From positions 558,001-622,000 of the forward strand of contig NZ_CP082286.1 of assembly GCF_019880245.1 (NCBI RefSeq): DNA of 64,000 nt, in the 5' to 3' direction. Under the pieces are notes generated by a model. The model had not been told where the DNA came from. It did no database searches and worked only from the letters and a program-made list of their open reading frames with translations. The DNA is from Halobaculum roseum. GTDB lineage: Archaea > Halobacteriota > Halobacteria > Halobacteriales > Haloferacaceae. Positions 1 to 9,623 of this stretch are shown here, piece by piece (position 1 is the first letter of the stretch; every line of letters begins with the position of its first letter). The position numbers and the translations under genes are program-made.

Positions 1-408
1 GACCGCGTACGCGAGCGCGGCGTCGGCGTCGTACTCGACGGGGCGGCCGCGGTAGTAGTCCTCCTTCAGCCGGTCGATCGTCTCCCGGAGCGCGTCCCCG
101 GAGTCGCCCTCGTGCCAGTCGAGGCCGTAGCGTTCGAACAGCAGGTCCTCGACCGTCTCGACGTGCTCGTCGGGGAACGACCCGGGCGACCACCCCGGCG
201 GGTCGACGGGCTCGTCGTTCGCGGGGACGAACGTTCCGTCCTCGCGCTCGTAGAGCCCCAGATCGAACGCCTCCTCGCGGAGGGCGGTGCGCACGACCGC
301 CGGGTGCGGTCGGTCGGGGAGGTACTCGTACACCTCGTCGGGGTCGACGGGGCGGGCGTTGCGGAGGTACTTCGCGGTGTCGCGCAGCGCCTCGCGGTCG
401 ACGCTCAC
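1..408 (-). CDS. Rsm22-like SAM-dependent methyltransferase, N-terminal part (partial)
   Basis: An open frame enters from the left edge and reads leftward, so only about 136 N-terminal residues are seen. The sequence begins VSVDREALRDTAKYLRNARP and continues with an acidic, helical region ending YYRGRPVEYDADAALAYAV. This resembles the N-terminal region of haloarchaeal proteins annotated as small-ribosomal-subunit Rsm22-family methyltransferases, recalled from memory. The catalytic SAM-binding domain would lie outside the window, so the enzyme assignment cannot be confirmed here. The start is a GTG; another GTG nine bases upstream is equally possible, and the frame stays open further upstream. 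Confidence 0.55.
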   Translation of the reverse strand, partial: MSVDREALRDTAKYLRNARPVDPDEVYEYLPDRPHPAVVRTALREEAFDLGLYEREDGTFVPANDEPVDPPGWSPGSFPDEHVETVEDLLFERYGLDWHEGDSGDALRETIDRLKEDYYRGRPVEYDADAALAYAV

Positions 409-525
409 GGCGACCACCCCGCGGCCGCCTGAGGTCGTGGCCGCGGACACGGGACAGCCTGCGGCGAGTGAGTCATTGCCGGCGGCTACTCGGTCGGCGT
501 GGGTAACGGTTCTGTCTCGCCGGCT

Positions 526-1368
526 TCACTCGTCCGCTCGCGACGCGGGGCCGTCGGATCGCTCGTCGTTTCCGGCGTCGTCGCCGGCGTCGTCGGCGTC
601 GCCGGCGTCCACTCGCGACTCGGCGTCGACAGCGTCGCCGGCGCGCTCGAACAGCGCCGCGAACTCGTTGCGGTCGGCGGCCGCCACGGCCCGGGCCGCC
701 TCCGCGACCGCGTCGTCGCCGTCGAACGCCTCGCGGATGTCGGCGTACACGCGTGGCTCGCCCTCCGTGACGGTGCGTGCGATCTCGGCGAGCGGCTCGG
801 AGACGGGCGTGTGGAATCGCTCGTCCACGTCGCCGGCGGCCAGTGCGTACGCGAGGACCGCGGTGTGGGCGCCCGTCTGGACCTTCGCCATCGCGTCGTC
901 GTGCTCGGTCGCGGTCGTCTCGAACACCTCGTTGCCCACAGTCGCGAACCGCTCGCGGACCCGCTCGACGATTCGGCCCGACTGACCGGGGACGTACGCG
1001 ATCCGGCCGGGGCCGCGGGGCGGCGCGAACAGCGGATGGAAACTGGCGTACTCGCCGGCGGCGTGATCGGCCATCGCGGAGAGGGGCTCGGCCATCACGC
1101 CCGACACGTCGACGAGCGCCCCGCCCGCGGCGTTGTCGGCGTACGTCGCGACCGCGTCGGCGACGACGGGGATCGGCACCGCGAGGACGACGCAGTCGAA
1201 CGACTCGTCGGTGTCGAGCGGGACGACGCGGCCGTCGACGACGTCCTCGGCGGCGTCCATCGCTGTCTGGGGGTTGGTGTCCGCGAGCGCGACGCGCTCG
1301 CTGACCGGGCGGAGGGTCCGCGCGGCCCACCGGCCCATCTCCCCGGCGCCGACGACGAGCAGCTTCAT
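526..1368 (-). CDS. tyrA: Prephenate dehydrogenase
   Basis: A 280-residue NAD(P)-binding protein. It opens with a Rossmann motif (LLVVGAGEMGRWAARTLRP), has a central segment YASFHPLFAPPRGPGR typical of archaeal prephenate dehydrogenases, and ends in a helical dimerisation region with an acidic tail. It would convert prephenate to 4-hydroxyphenylpyruvate for tyrosine synthesis in the cytosol. I chose the ATG immediately before the Rossmann strand; longer open sequence upstream is compositionally poor and unlike the family. The gene follows a small hypothetical gene and an M24 peptidase on the same strand, and aroA and aroC lie a few kb away, supporting an aromatic amino acid neighbourhood. Confidence 0.85.
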   Translation of the reverse strand: MKLLVVGAGEMGRWAARTLRPVSERVALADTNPQTAMDAAEDVVDGRVVPLDTDESFDCVVLAVPIPVVADAVATYADNAAGGALVDVSGVMAEPLSAMADHAAGEYASFHPLFAPPRGPGRIAYVPGQSGRIVERVRERFATVGNEVFETTATEHDDAMAKVQTGAHTAVLAYALAAGDVDERFHTPVSEPLAEIARTVTEGEPRVYADIREAFDGDDAVAEAARAVAAADRNEFAALFERAGDAVDAESRVDAGDADDAGDDAGNDERSDGPASRADE

Positions 1369-1448
1369 GCCGTTCGGTATCCGTGTGGCGACCGAAAGGG
1401 TATCGGTCGGGGCGACGGTGTCGCCACCCCGACTATGGGGGCCCGGAG

Positions 1449-1865
1449 CTACTCCACCGCCGCGATCCGGAACCACTCCGACGGGAGCGTGTCGCCGCCG
1501 TGATCCTCGGCCGAGAGGAGGCGCATCCGCACGTCCGACAGCGACACCGGCTCGGCGAACCGCACGCCGACCAGCGTCTCCGAGTCGACCGTTCGCGCCT
1601 CCCCGCGGAAGTCGACCGCGCGGACCGTGACCTTGTCCGCGCCGACACCGCCCTCGACGACCTCGAAATGCGCCTCCAGCAGTCCGGGCGCGACCTCCGT
1701 GATCTCGGCGCCGTCGGCGTCGCTGGCGTCGATCTCGATGGTGTAAGTGCGGACGCCGTCGGGGGCCTGCCGACAGACGGCGACGACGGCGTCGGTCCGT
1801 TCGTCTGCGTCCGCGTCGACGCCGGCAGCGTCGCCGTCGGCCGGCGCGTCGGGATCGCTCGTCAC
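1449..1865 (-). CDS. Conserved haloarchaeal hypothetical protein
   Basis: A 138-residue acidic protein with a disordered N-terminus of about 25 residues, then a compact predicted beta-rich domain (for example [20 protein letters not shown] and [20 protein letters not shown]) ending [10 protein letters not shown]. No transmembrane segment, signal peptide or catalytic motif is visible. It starts with GTG one base after the stop codon of the upstream M24 peptidase, so the two are almost certainly co-transcribed and perhaps translationally coupled. tyrA follows 80 bases later on the same strand. I do not recognise a function. Confidence 0.7.
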   Translation of the reverse strand: MTSDPDAPADGDAAGVDADADERTDAVVAVCRQAPDGVRTYTIEIDASDADGAEITEVAPGLLEAHFEVVEGGVGADKVTVRAVDFRGEARTVDSETLVGVRFAEPVSLSDVRMRLLSAEDHGGDTLPSEWFRIAAVE

Positions 1866-1866
1866 G

Positions 1867-3075
1867 TCACTCCACCACCAGCTCCACGGGGTAGTCCCCG
1901 GTGAGGTTCTCGTAGCCGTCCTCGGTGACGATCACGATGTCCTCGATGCGGACGCCGCCCACCTCGGGGTCGTACAGGCCGGGCTCGACGGTGATCACGT
2001 GTCCCGGCTCCAGCTCCTCCCCGCGGGGGTTGAGCCCCGGCCGCTCGTGCACGTCGAGGCCGACGCCGTGGCCCGTCGAGTGAATGAATCCCGTCTCGGT
2101 GTCCGGGTCCGACCGAAGCGTCGGGTGGCCCGCCTCTTCGTACACGTCGCAGGCGGCGGCGTGCACGTCGGCGCCGGTTGCGCCCGGCTCGACGGCGTCC
2201 AGCGCCGCCTCCAGCGCCTCCTCGGTCAACTCGAACCATTCGGCGACCGTGTCGCTCGCCTCGCCCTTCGAGAACGTACGGGTCATGTCCGAGTGGTACT
2301 TGCTCGCCTTCTCGCGCGGGAAGATGTCGATGATGATGCTCTCGCCCGGTTCGAGCGGACCCGACCCCCGGTCGTGGGGGTCGGCGGCGTCGGCGCCGCA
2401 GGAAACGATCGTCTCGTCGAGCGCGCAGCCGTGCCGGAGGAGGGTGACCTCGATCTCCTCTTTCACGCGCTCGCTGGTGAGCGCGGTCGTCCCGCCGCCC
2501 TCACCGTCCGAACCCTCCTCGATGACGAGCGTGCCGTCGTCGGCAACGTCGGCCGCGGCGATCAGCTCCTCGGCGGCCGCCATGGCGGTCTCGTTGGCGG
2601 CGGTCGCCCGTCGGACGGCGTCAAGCTCCTCCTCGGTCTTCGTCGCGCGGACCGTCTCGATCACGTCGTCGCGGTCCACGTCGACGGCGATCCCCGCCTC
2701 GCGGAGGGCGTCGGCGACGCCGACCGGGAAGCGCTCGGGGACGAGCGTCGACTCGACCTCCAGGTCCGCCAGGAAGTCGGCGTACACGCCCGCCTGCGCC
2801 GCGGCCTGTCCCTCCTCGGCGGCCCGCTCGGCGTAGTCGTACGTCGACAGCCGCCCGACGGTGTCGGCGTGGGATTCCTTCTTCGCCCTCCCGTATTCGA
2901 GCCCGGAGACGAGCACGGCGAGCTCGTCGCCGGTGTAGGCGGTGAAGAACGGGTCCGGCGCGTCGAAGCCCGAGAGGTACAGCTGGTTCGAGTCGTCGCT
3001 TCCGGCGTCGATACAGTACGCGTCGGCGTCCGTCGCCGCGAGTATATCGTCGAGCGCGGCGAGGCTGCGTGTCAT
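1867..3075 (-). CDS. M24 family metallopeptidase (Xaa-Pro aminopeptidase-like)
   Basis: A 402-residue protein with the two-domain layout of proline-type aminopeptidases. Residues 1-150 form a creatinase-like N-terminal domain ([20 protein letters not shown]). The C-terminal pita-bread catalytic domain carries the metal ligands: the Asp of [10 protein letters not shown], the Asp of [10 protein letters not shown], the His of [15 protein letters not shown] and two Glu residues in [18 protein letters not shown]. It would hydrolyse N-terminal X-Pro bonds in the cytosol using a dinuclear metal site. The ATG used lies where homology begins. It heads a probable operon with the 138-residue hypothetical and tyrA. 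Confidence 0.88.
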   Translation of the reverse strand: MTRSLAALDDILAATDADAYCIDAGSDDSNQLYLSGFDAPDPFFTAYTGDELAVLVSGLEYGRAKKESHADTVGRLSTYDYAERAAEEGQAAAQAGVYADFLADLEVESTLVPERFPVGVADALREAGIAVDVDRDDVIETVRATKTEEELDAVRRATAANETAMAAAEELIAAADVADDGTLVIEEGSDGEGGGTTALTSERVKEEIEVTLLRHGCALDETIVSCGADAADPHDRGSGPLEPGESIIIDIFPREKASKYHSDMTRTFSKGEASDTVAEWFELTEEALEAALDAVEPGATGADVHAAACDVYEEAGHPTLRSDPDTETGFIHSTGHGVGLDVHERPGLNPRGEELEPGHVITVEPGLYDPEVGGVRIEDIVIVTEDGYENLTGDYPVELVVE

Positions 3076-3167
3076 ACTGGTGGGTGCGGCGACCGGCGGG
3101 ATAGTCGTTTTCGTCGCGGGAACGCGGCCGCGAACCCTCGCGGTTGCGCCGCGATCGCGTCCGGCCG

Positions 3168-3347
3168 TCAGGTGCGCTCGGCTTCCGCCGGCCACCGTTC
3201 GCTGATCTCGCCGTTCATCCCGTACTCGAGCGCCCGCCAGACCTCCCCCGCGTCGCGAAGTCGCTCCACGCCGGCGACCCGATCGTCGGGGACCATCCCG
3301 CGGTCGAGGAGCTCGTCGATGAGGCATTCCGCGTGCGATTCGTCCAT
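3168..3347 (-). CDS. Small acidic hypothetical protein (59 aa)
   Basis: A short gene that begins [20 protein letters not shown] and contains a helical segment followed by [20 protein letters not shown]. Its promoter region is A/T-rich, with an AATAATAC-like box about 30 bases upstream on the minus strand, as expected of a leaderless haloarchaeal gene. A GTG six bases upstream of the ATG is an alternative start. It has no recognisable domain. It is divergent from aroA and 92 bases upstream of the M24 peptidase on the same strand. Confidence 0.6.
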   Translation of the reverse strand: MDESHAECLIDELLDRGMVPDDRVAGVERLRDAGEVWRALEYGMNGEISERWPAEAERT

Positions 3348-3516
3348 GAACACATATTTACTACATCTGTTGTATTATTTCTTCCCAACTATTTCGGTGT
3401 GTCACGTGTGGCCGTGCACCCCGTCGACGGGGTCGCTCGGTGTCGTCGCCGCATCCGCACCCGCAACCGCTGTCGCGGTCGGTACACACTTGCCCGGCCG
3501 GGCGCACCTCCGCCAC

Positions 3517-4836
3517 ATGGACGCACACGTCTCCCCCTCGCGGGTCGCCGGCCGCGCGCGCGCCCCGCCGTCGAAGAGCTACACGCACCGCGCGATCCTC
3601 GCCGCCGGCTACGGCGCGGGGACGACCGTCACGGACCCGCTCGACTCCGCGGACCCGCGAGCCACCGGCCGCGCGGTCGAGGCGTTCGGCGGCGAGGTCG
3701 CGTGGGTCGGCGGAGACGACGCCGACGGCGCCCAGGGCGGCGCGAGCGCCGTCGAGGTCGAGGGGTTCGCGGGCCGACCGAACACGCCCGACGACGTGAT
3801 CGACTGCGCAAACTCGGGGACGACCATGCGACTGGTCACCGCGGCCGCCGGGCTGACCGACGGCCTCGCCGTGCTCACCGGCGACGAGTCGCTGCGCTCG
3901 CGCCCGCAAGGGCCGCTCCTCGACGCCGTCGCGGGCCTGGGCGGCCGGGCGGAGTCGACCCGGCGCAACGGACAGGCGCCCCTGGTCGTCGGGGACGCGA
4001 TGGCCGGCGGGACGGTCGCCATCCCCGGGGACGTATCTTCGCAGTTCGTCACCGCGCTGCTCATGGCCGGCGCGGTGACGGAGGAAGGGATCGAGATCGA
4101 TCTGGAAACCGAACTCAAATCGGCCCCGTACGTCGAGATCACCCGCGAGGTGCTGGCCGACTTCGGCGTCGACACCGAGCGCACGGGGACGGGCTTCCGA
4201 GTCCCCGGCGGCCAGACCTACGAGGCCGACGAATACGCGGTTCCCGGCGATTTCTCGTCGATGTCGTACCTGCTCGCGGCGGGCGCGGTCGCCGCCGCCG
4301 AGGGCGAGGCGGTCGTCGTCGAGGGCGCCCGCCCGAGCGCGCAGGGCGACTCCGCCATCGTCGACGTGCTCGACCGCATGGGCGCCGACATCGACTGGAA
4401 CGAGGACGACGGCGAGATCACCGTCCGCGGCGGCGACCTCTCCGGGGTCGAGGTGGACGTGGGCGACACGCCGGACCTCCTCCCCACCATCGCCGTGCTC
4501 GGTGCCGTCGCCGACGGCGAGACGCGGATCGTGAACGCCGAGCACGTCCGGTACAAGGAAACCGACCGCGTCGCCTCGATGGCCGAGTCGCTGGAGGCGA
4601 TGGGCGCCGAGGTGACCGAGACGCAGGACTCGCTGACGGTCCACGGCGGCGACTCCGAGCTCGTCGGCGCGACGGTTCACGGTCGCGGGGACCACCGGCT
4701 CGTGATGGCGCTGACCGTCGCCGGCCTCGTCGCCGACGGGGAGACGACCGTCACCGGCGCCGAACACGTAGACGTGTCGTTCCCCGGCTTCTTCGCGACG
4801 ATGGGGGAACTGGGCGCGGACGTGTCGGTGGAATAG
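3517..4836 (+). CDS. aroA: 3-phosphoshikimate 1-carboxyvinyltransferase (EPSP synthase)
   Basis: A 439-residue enzyme joining shikimate-3-phosphate and phosphoenolpyruvate, the sixth step of the shikimate pathway. Family signatures are clear: [14 protein letters not shown] near the N-terminus (substrate-binding Lys and Arg), [26 protein letters not shown], the middle [15 protein letters not shown] segment and the C-terminal [15 protein letters not shown] and [16 protein letters not shown] motifs. Length matches the family. The start is the ATG in [12 protein letters not shown], which directly precedes the first conserved strand; the frame is open further upstream but that part lacks family character. 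Confidence 0.95.
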   Translation: MDAHVSPSRVAGRARAPPSKSYTHRAILAAGYGAGTTVTDPLDSADPRATGRAVEAFGGEVAWVGGDDADGAQGGASAVEVEGFAGRPNTPDDVIDCANSGTTMRLVTAAAGLTDGLAVLTGDESLRSRPQGPLLDAVAGLGGRAESTRRNGQAPLVVGDAMAGGTVAIPGDVSSQFVTALLMAGAVTEEGIEIDLETELKSAPYVEITREVLADFGVDTERTGTGFRVPGGQTYEADEYAVPGDFSSMSYLLAAGAVAAAEGEAVVVEGARPSAQGDSAIVDVLDRMGADIDWNEDDGEITVRGGDLSGVEVDVGDTPDLLPTIAVLGAVADGETRIVNAEHVRYKETDRVASMAESLEAMGAEVTETQDSLTVHGGDSELVGATVHGRGDHRLVMALTVAGLVADGETTVTGAEHVDVSFPGFFATMGELGADVSVE

Positions 4837-4992
4837 GCCGGTTCCGTCTCCCGCGGGGCGACGACGCGTCGCTCCGCCGGCCTCGTCTGACTCGCCGGAT
4901 CCGAGGAGCGGCGAGTCCGTCGACGCCGCCGGGCTCTCGATCCGAACAGCTTTGCTACTACACAACATACTTCCCAGATCGGTGATCTACTC

Positions 4993-5517
4993 ATGGCAAC
5001 CGAGGACGTCGGCGGAACCGTAACTGAGCCCGAGGAGGCGGTCGTCGAGGGATTCCTGACGGCGTTCGTCGCCGGCGACGCCGACCGGATGAGTGACCTC
5101 GTGACGGACGACTGCGTGCTCCACCGGCCGCGGTGGCCGCTCGATACGGAGGGTCGGGCCGCGATCGTCGAACTGACCGAGGGCAACGAGGGGATCTTCA
5201 CTGACGTGACCGTCACGGTCGAGCAGTCCGTTCGATCGGGCGACCGCATCGCCGCGTACGCCACCGCGAGCGGGCGCAACGTCGGGCCGATGCGGATGGA
5301 GGGTCGCGAGATCGCCCCGACGGGGCGGCGCTTCGAGGTGCCGCAGTTCGGTATCTACCGGGTCGAAGGCGGCCGAATCGCCGAGACCTGGGTGCTCGCG
5401 GACGCGCTCGGGATCGTCGAGCAGCTCGACAATCTCCCGACGGGACCGAGCACGATGGCTCGGATCGCGCTGAGGCAACTCCGGTGGCGCCTCGGCGGCC
5501 GACAGCGGCTCCACTGA
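4993..5517 (+). CDS. SnoaL-like / NTF2-fold polyketide-cyclase family protein
   Basis: A 174-residue protein. Residues 15-145 match the cone-shaped NTF2-like fold of SnoaL proteins: an initial helix with VVEGFLTAFVAGDADRMSDLV, the strand CVLHRPRWPLDTEGR, and the sheet GRRFEVPQFGIYRVEGGRIAETWVLADALG. Members of this family are often small-molecule cyclases or isomerases, but many are uncharacterised, so no substrate is assigned. The C-terminal 30 residues are basic (LRQLRWRLGGRQRLH), unusual in an acidic halophile proteome. It has its own upstream region of about 155 bases and precedes an alcohol dehydrogenase by 60 bases. Confidence 0.75.
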   Translation: MATEDVGGTVTEPEEAVVEGFLTAFVAGDADRMSDLVTDDCVLHRPRWPLDTEGRAAIVELTEGNEGIFTDVTVTVEQSVRSGDRIAAYATASGRNVGPMRMEGREIAPTGRRFEVPQFGIYRVEGGRIAETWVLADALGIVEQLDNLPTGPSTMARIALRQLRWRLGGRQRLH

Positions 5518-5577
5518 CCGGCCGGTCCCCCTTCCGCCGTCGGTGCCGTTTTCGCCCGGGAGAGAGACGATCCGGCC

Positions 5578-6810
5578 ATGACCGACCTCGACACGCCGCC
5601 GTTCGCGTTCGACTACGACCCCGGCGCGATCCACTACGGGCGCGGCTGTATCGCCGACATCGGCGACGCGCTCGACGAGCGCGAGTGTGACACCGCGCTC
5701 GTCGTCTGCGGGTCGAACGTCGCCGCCAACGCGGAGCTCATGGACGCGGTCGGCGACGGCCTCGGCGACCGCCTCGCGGAGGTGTTCGCCGGAACGACGC
5801 CCGACAAGCGACTTCGCGAGGCCGCCCGCGCGGTCCAACGCGCGGACGATCTGGACGCCGACGCGTTCGTCCCGGTCGGCGGTGGTTCCAGCCTCGATGT
5901 GGCGACGGTCGCGTCTGTGGTTCGCGCTCGCGGGCTCTCGCTGGACGACGCCCGCGCGGAGGTGGCCGAGACGGGCGGGATCGCGACGCCCGAGGACTCG
6001 GCCTCCCTCACGCCGCTGTTTCCGGTGCCGACGACGCTCGCGGGCGCGGACCTCTCCGTCATCGCGGGCATCGCCGCCGAGGTCGACGACGGTGCGGGCG
6101 GCACCGAACTCGTCTCGACGGGCGTCGGCGGCGCCGACCTCATGCCGGAGGCGCTGTTCTACGACCCGGACCTCTTCGAGACGACGCCCGAGGGCGTGCT
6201 CGCTGGGTCGGCGATGAACGGGTTCGACAAGGCGATCGAGTCGCTGTACGCCAGCACCCGGACCGCCGTCACGGACGCGACCGCGACGCGGGCGGTCCGG
6301 CTGCTCGCCGACGGGCTGCCGGAGATGACCGACGACCCGACGGCGATGAACCGCGCGGTCGCGGGAGTCGTCCTCGCGCAGTACGGTATCTCGCGCCCGG
6401 GCGACATGACGATCAACGTGATCCACGCGTTCGGCCACGGCCTGCGCGACGCCTTCGGGATCCAGCAGGGGCTCGCGCACGCGGCGGTCGCCCCCCACGC
6501 GCTGCGGGCGATGGCCGACGCCGGCGTCGACCTCTCGCTGCTGGCGGCGGCCTTCGAGGTGGACGGCGACGGCGACGGTGGCGACGGCGTCGTCGAAGAC
6601 CCTGCGGTCGAGGAAGCGATCGCCGAGGTCGAACGGATCCGCGACGCGCTCGGCCTGCCCGCTTCGATGTCGGCGATCGACGGCGTCGACGCGGACGGAC
6701 TCGCAGAGGCCGCGCGCGTGACCGCCGGCGACTCGCTGTTGTCGTACGCGCCCGACGGATACGATCTCACGGAGGCGGACGCGCGGGCGGTGCTGGAGGC
6801 GGCGTTCTGA
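5578..6810 (+). CDS. Iron-containing alcohol dehydrogenase family protein
   Basis: A 410-residue protein of the group III (iron-type) alcohol dehydrogenase fold. The N-terminal dinucleotide domain shows FVPVGGGSSLDVATV, and the metal-binding C-terminal domain shows NVIHAFGHGLRDAFGIQQGLAHAAVAPH, whose spaced histidines are the usual metal ligands. It would reversibly oxidise an alcohol or reduce a carbonyl with NAD(P). The physiological substrate is not evident; related haloarchaeal genes include glycerol-1-phosphate-dehydrogenase-like and generic forms. A short Gly/Asp-rich insert (DGDGDGGDG) lies in the C-terminal domain. The gene stands 60 bases after the SnoaL-like gene and 99 bases before the P450. 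Confidence 0.85.
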   Translation: MTDLDTPPFAFDYDPGAIHYGRGCIADIGDALDERECDTALVVCGSNVAANAELMDAVGDGLGDRLAEVFAGTTPDKRLREAARAVQRADDLDADAFVPVGGGSSLDVATVASVVRARGLSLDDARAEVAETGGIATPEDSASLTPLFPVPTTLAGADLSVIAGIAAEVDDGAGGTELVSTGVGGADLMPEALFYDPDLFETTPEGVLAGSAMNGFDKAIESLYASTRTAVTDATATRAVRLLADGLPEMTDDPTAMNRAVAGVVLAQYGISRPGDMTINVIHAFGHGLRDAFGIQQGLAHAAVAPHALRAMADAGVDLSLLAAAFEVDGDGDGGDGVVEDPAVEEAIAEVERIRDALGLPASMSAIDGVDADGLAEAARVTAGDSLLSYAPDGYDLTEADARAVLEAAF

Positions 6811-6909
6811 AGCCACGGAGATTCGGACGCGCCACGGACCGGCGACAACCGAACTGAACCGACCCGGCGTTCACCAACCGCTTTGCCCCCTCGACACGGA
6901 TCGGGTCCC

Positions 6910-8286
6910 ATGAGCGACACGGATTCCCCGCCGCGCCCGCCCGACGCCGTCCCCGGCCCGGACGGCCTCCCCGTCCTGGGCTCGTTTCTCGAGAACCGCC
7001 GCGACTTCTTCGCCTTCCGCGACCGCGTCGCCGCCGAGTACGGCGGCGTCGCGCGCTATGAGATCCTCGGACAGGACGTGATTCTGCTGACCGACCCGGA
7101 CCCGATCCGGAAGGTGCTCGTGGCCGAGAACGAGAAGTACGTGAAGGGGGAGCTGTTCCAGCAACAGCTCCGACCAGTGCTCGGCAACGGCCTGCTCAAC
7201 AGCGAGGGCGACTTCTGGCGGCGACAGCGCCACCTGATCCAGCCGGCGTTCACGCCCGACCGGATCGCGGGCTACGCCGACATGATGGTCGACGTGACCG
7301 AGCGCACGAGCGCCCCTTGGGACGACGGCGAGGTCCGCGACGTGCACCGCGACATGATGGGGCTGACGCTCGACATCGTCGCGCGCGCGCTGATGGGCGT
7401 CGACATCCGCGACCGCACGCCCGCGATCGGCGGCGCGCTCGACACGGTGATGGAGCAGTCCGCGGGCGGAAGCCTGCTCGATCTCCTTCCCCCGTCGGTG
7501 CCGACGCTCGGGCGTGAGAGGCTCCGCGAGGCGGTCGCCTCGCTCGACCGCATCGTGGACGAGCTGGTCGACGAGAAGCGCCGCGCGCTGCGCGAGGGCG
7601 AGATCGAACCCGACGCCGACGTGGTCTCGGCGCTCCTCACGGCCGAGGACGACGACGGCGAGCGGATGGCCGCCGAGCAGGTGCGCGACGAGGTGAAGAC
7701 GCTGCTGCTGGCGGGCCACGAGACGACGGCGCTGTCGCTCACGTTCACGCTCCACCTGCTCGCGCGCCACCCCGACATCGAGCGACGACTGCTCGACGAA
7801 CTGGAGGCCGAACTCGGCGACGACCCCGCCGGGTTCGACGCCGTGCGGGATCTGGAGTACCTCGATCAAGTCGTCACCGAGTCGATGCGGCTGCTCCCGC
7901 CGGTTCACGGCATCCTCCGTGAGCCGACGGAGGACGTGGAACTCGGCGGGTACCGCGTTCCCGAGGGAACTCCCATTGCGATCAGCCAGTGGGTCGTCCA
8001 CCGCGACCCCGCCCACTACGACGACCCGCTGGAGTTTCGCCCCGACCGCTGGACCGACGAGATGGAGGCCGACCTGCACCCGTTGGCCTACTTCCCGTTC
8101 TCCTCGGGCCCGCGCCGGTGCGTCGGCGATCGGTTCGCCCTGTTGGAGGCGAAGCTGATCCTCGCGACGTTGCTGCGGCGGTACGCCTTCGAGGTCGTCG
8201 ATCCCGTCGACCTCGAATCGAACCTGGAGGCAAGTATCACCACGCGCCCGACCCAACCGGTTCGGATGCGGCTTCACGAGCGCTGA
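6910..8286 (+). CDS. Cytochrome P450
   Basis: A soluble 458-residue P450 with no membrane anchor. The I-helix oxygen-activation motif AGHETT begins at residue 268, the K-helix ExxR pair is Glu324 and Arg327, and the heme-binding loop FSSGPRRCVGDRFA places the thiolate at Cys404. Together these make an active monooxygenase likely; redox partners would be ferredoxins, which haloarchaea have. The substrate is unknown; haloarchaeal members of this type are close to class I fatty-acid or terpenoid hydroxylases, but that is inference. Start: ATG of MSDTDSPPRPPD, just before the proline-rich P450 N-terminus. Confidence 0.93.
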   Translation: MSDTDSPPRPPDAVPGPDGLPVLGSFLENRRDFFAFRDRVAAEYGGVARYEILGQDVILLTDPDPIRKVLVAENEKYVKGELFQQQLRPVLGNGLLNSEGDFWRRQRHLIQPAFTPDRIAGYADMMVDVTERTSAPWDDGEVRDVHRDMMGLTLDIVARALMGVDIRDRTPAIGGALDTVMEQSAGGSLLDLLPPSVPTLGRERLREAVASLDRIVDELVDEKRRALREGEIEPDADVVSALLTAEDDDGERMAAEQVRDEVKTLLLAGHETTALSLTFTLHLLARHPDIERRLLDELEAELGDDPAGFDAVRDLEYLDQVVTESMRLLPPVHGILREPTEDVELGGYRVPEGTPIAISQWVVHRDPAHYDDPLEFRPDRWTDEMEADLHPLAYFPFSSGPRRCVGDRFALLEAKLILATLLRRYAFEVVDPVDLESNLEASITTRPTQPVRMRLHER

Positions 8287-8349
8287 CGGGGACCGTCCGA
8301 CCGATCCCGTCCGCCGCCTCCGCCCCGGCGGTTCTTCGCACGTTCGCCG

Positions 8350-8359
8350 CATTTTATAC
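8350..8359 (+). promoter_or_regulatory. TATA-like box of aroC
   Basis: The sequence CATTTTATAC lies about 27 bases before the aroC ATG, the usual distance for a haloarchaeal leaderless transcript. Confidence 0.55.
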
Positions 8360-8381
8360 CGCCGACCCCCCGAACACGAGC

Positions 8382-9569
8382 ATGAACGGCAACGAGTTCG
8401 GCCGGCTGTTCCGGCTGACCACCTACGGCGAGAGCCACGGCGAGGCCATGGGCTGTACGGTCTCGGGCGTGCCGGCGGGCGTCGAGTTGGACGAGGAGCG
8501 CATTCAACGCGAGCTCGACCGCCGCAAGCCCGGCCAGTCGATGATCACGACCAGCCGCGGCGAGCCGGACGAGGTGCGGATCAACTCCGGGATCCAGGAC
8601 GGCTACACCACCGGCACCCCGGTCGGGATGGTCATCCAGAACAAGGACGCCCGCTCGGGCAAGTACGAACCCTTCGTCACCGCGCCCCGGCCAAGCCACG
8701 GCGACTACACCTACTCCGCGAAGTTCGGCACGCGCAACTGGGGCGGCGGCGGCCGCTCCTCGGCCCGGGAGACGGTGAACTGGGTCGCCGGCGGCGCCGT
8801 CGCGAAGGCGGTGCTCGACCAGAGCGACTACGACGTACAGATCAAGGCCCACGTCAACCAAATCGGCGACATCGTCGCGCCGGAGGTCACCTTCGAGGAG
8901 ATGTTGGAGCACAGCGAGGAGAACGAGGTCAGATGCGCCCACCCGGAGACGGCCGCGAAGATGCGGGAACTGATCGACGAGTACCAGGAGGCCGGCGACT
9001 CCATCGGCGGCGCCATCGAGTTCGAGGCGCGCGGCGTCCCGCGCGGGCTCGGCGCGCCGCGGTTCGACGCCTTCCCCGCCCGCCTCGGACAGGCGATGAT
9101 GTCTATCCCCGCGACGACGGCCTTCGAGTTCGGGCTCGGCCGCGACGCCCGCGAGGTCGCGGGCCACGACCGCAACGAGAACTGGGAGTTCGACGAGGGC
9201 GACCACCCGGAGACGGTCAGCGAGGAGGGCGACCCCGTTCCCGTCGGCAACGATCACGGCGGTCTCCAGGGTGGTATCACGACGGGCGAACCGATCTACG
9301 GCGAGGTGACCTGGCACGCGCCCACATCGATCCCGAAGGAGCAGACGACCGTGGACTGGGAGACGGGCGAGGAGAAGCAGGTGCAGGTCGTCGGCCGGCA
9401 CGACCCCGTCCTCCCGCCGCGTGCGGTCCCCGTGGTCGAGGCGATGCTCTACTGTACGGTGCTCGACTTCATGCTGCTCGGGGGACGGATCAACCCCGAC
9501 AGGCTGGACGACCGCCCGGGCGAGTACGACACCGACTACCACCCGAGCAGCCCAGGGAACGAGGAATAG
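8382..9569 (+). CDS. aroC: Chorismate synthase
   Basis: A 395-residue enzyme that eliminates phosphate from EPSP to make chorismate, with reduced FMN as cofactor. The N-terminal signature MNGNEFGRLFRLTTYGESHG and internal GRSSARETVNWVAGGAVAK, together with the C-terminal HDPVLPPRAVPVVEAMLY segment, are diagnostic of chorismate synthase. Length is slightly above bacterial homologues because of acidic loops. A TATA-like box precedes the start at leaderless distance. It completes the shikimate route begun by aroA upstream. Confidence 0.96.
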   Translation: MNGNEFGRLFRLTTYGESHGEAMGCTVSGVPAGVELDEERIQRELDRRKPGQSMITTSRGEPDEVRINSGIQDGYTTGTPVGMVIQNKDARSGKYEPFVTAPRPSHGDYTYSAKFGTRNWGGGGRSSARETVNWVAGGAVAKAVLDQSDYDVQIKAHVNQIGDIVAPEVTFEEMLEHSEENEVRCAHPETAAKMRELIDEYQEAGDSIGGAIEFEARGVPRGLGAPRFDAFPARLGQAMMSIPATTAFEFGLGRDAREVAGHDRNENWEFDEGDHPETVSEEGDPVPVGNDHGGLQGGITTGEPIYGEVTWHAPTSIPKEQTTVDWETGEEKQVQVVGRHDPVLPPRAVPVVEAMLYCTVLDFMLLGGRINPDRLDDRPGEYDTDYHPSSPGNEE

Positions 9570-9623
9570 CGGAAACGAAGCCGGAGGACGGATCGCACGC
9601 ATCCGGCCGCCAGGCACATCCTG

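Noticed and set aside
3144-4985. A 600-codon rightward frame overlapping aroA
   Set aside because: It runs in a different frame through aroA, composed mainly of Arg and Gly, and no family is recognisable.
4987-6816. A long leftward open frame over the SnoaL-like and alcohol dehydrogenase genes
   Set aside because: Plus-strand genes have recognisable family motifs; the opposite frame is Arg/His-rich and shows no domain.
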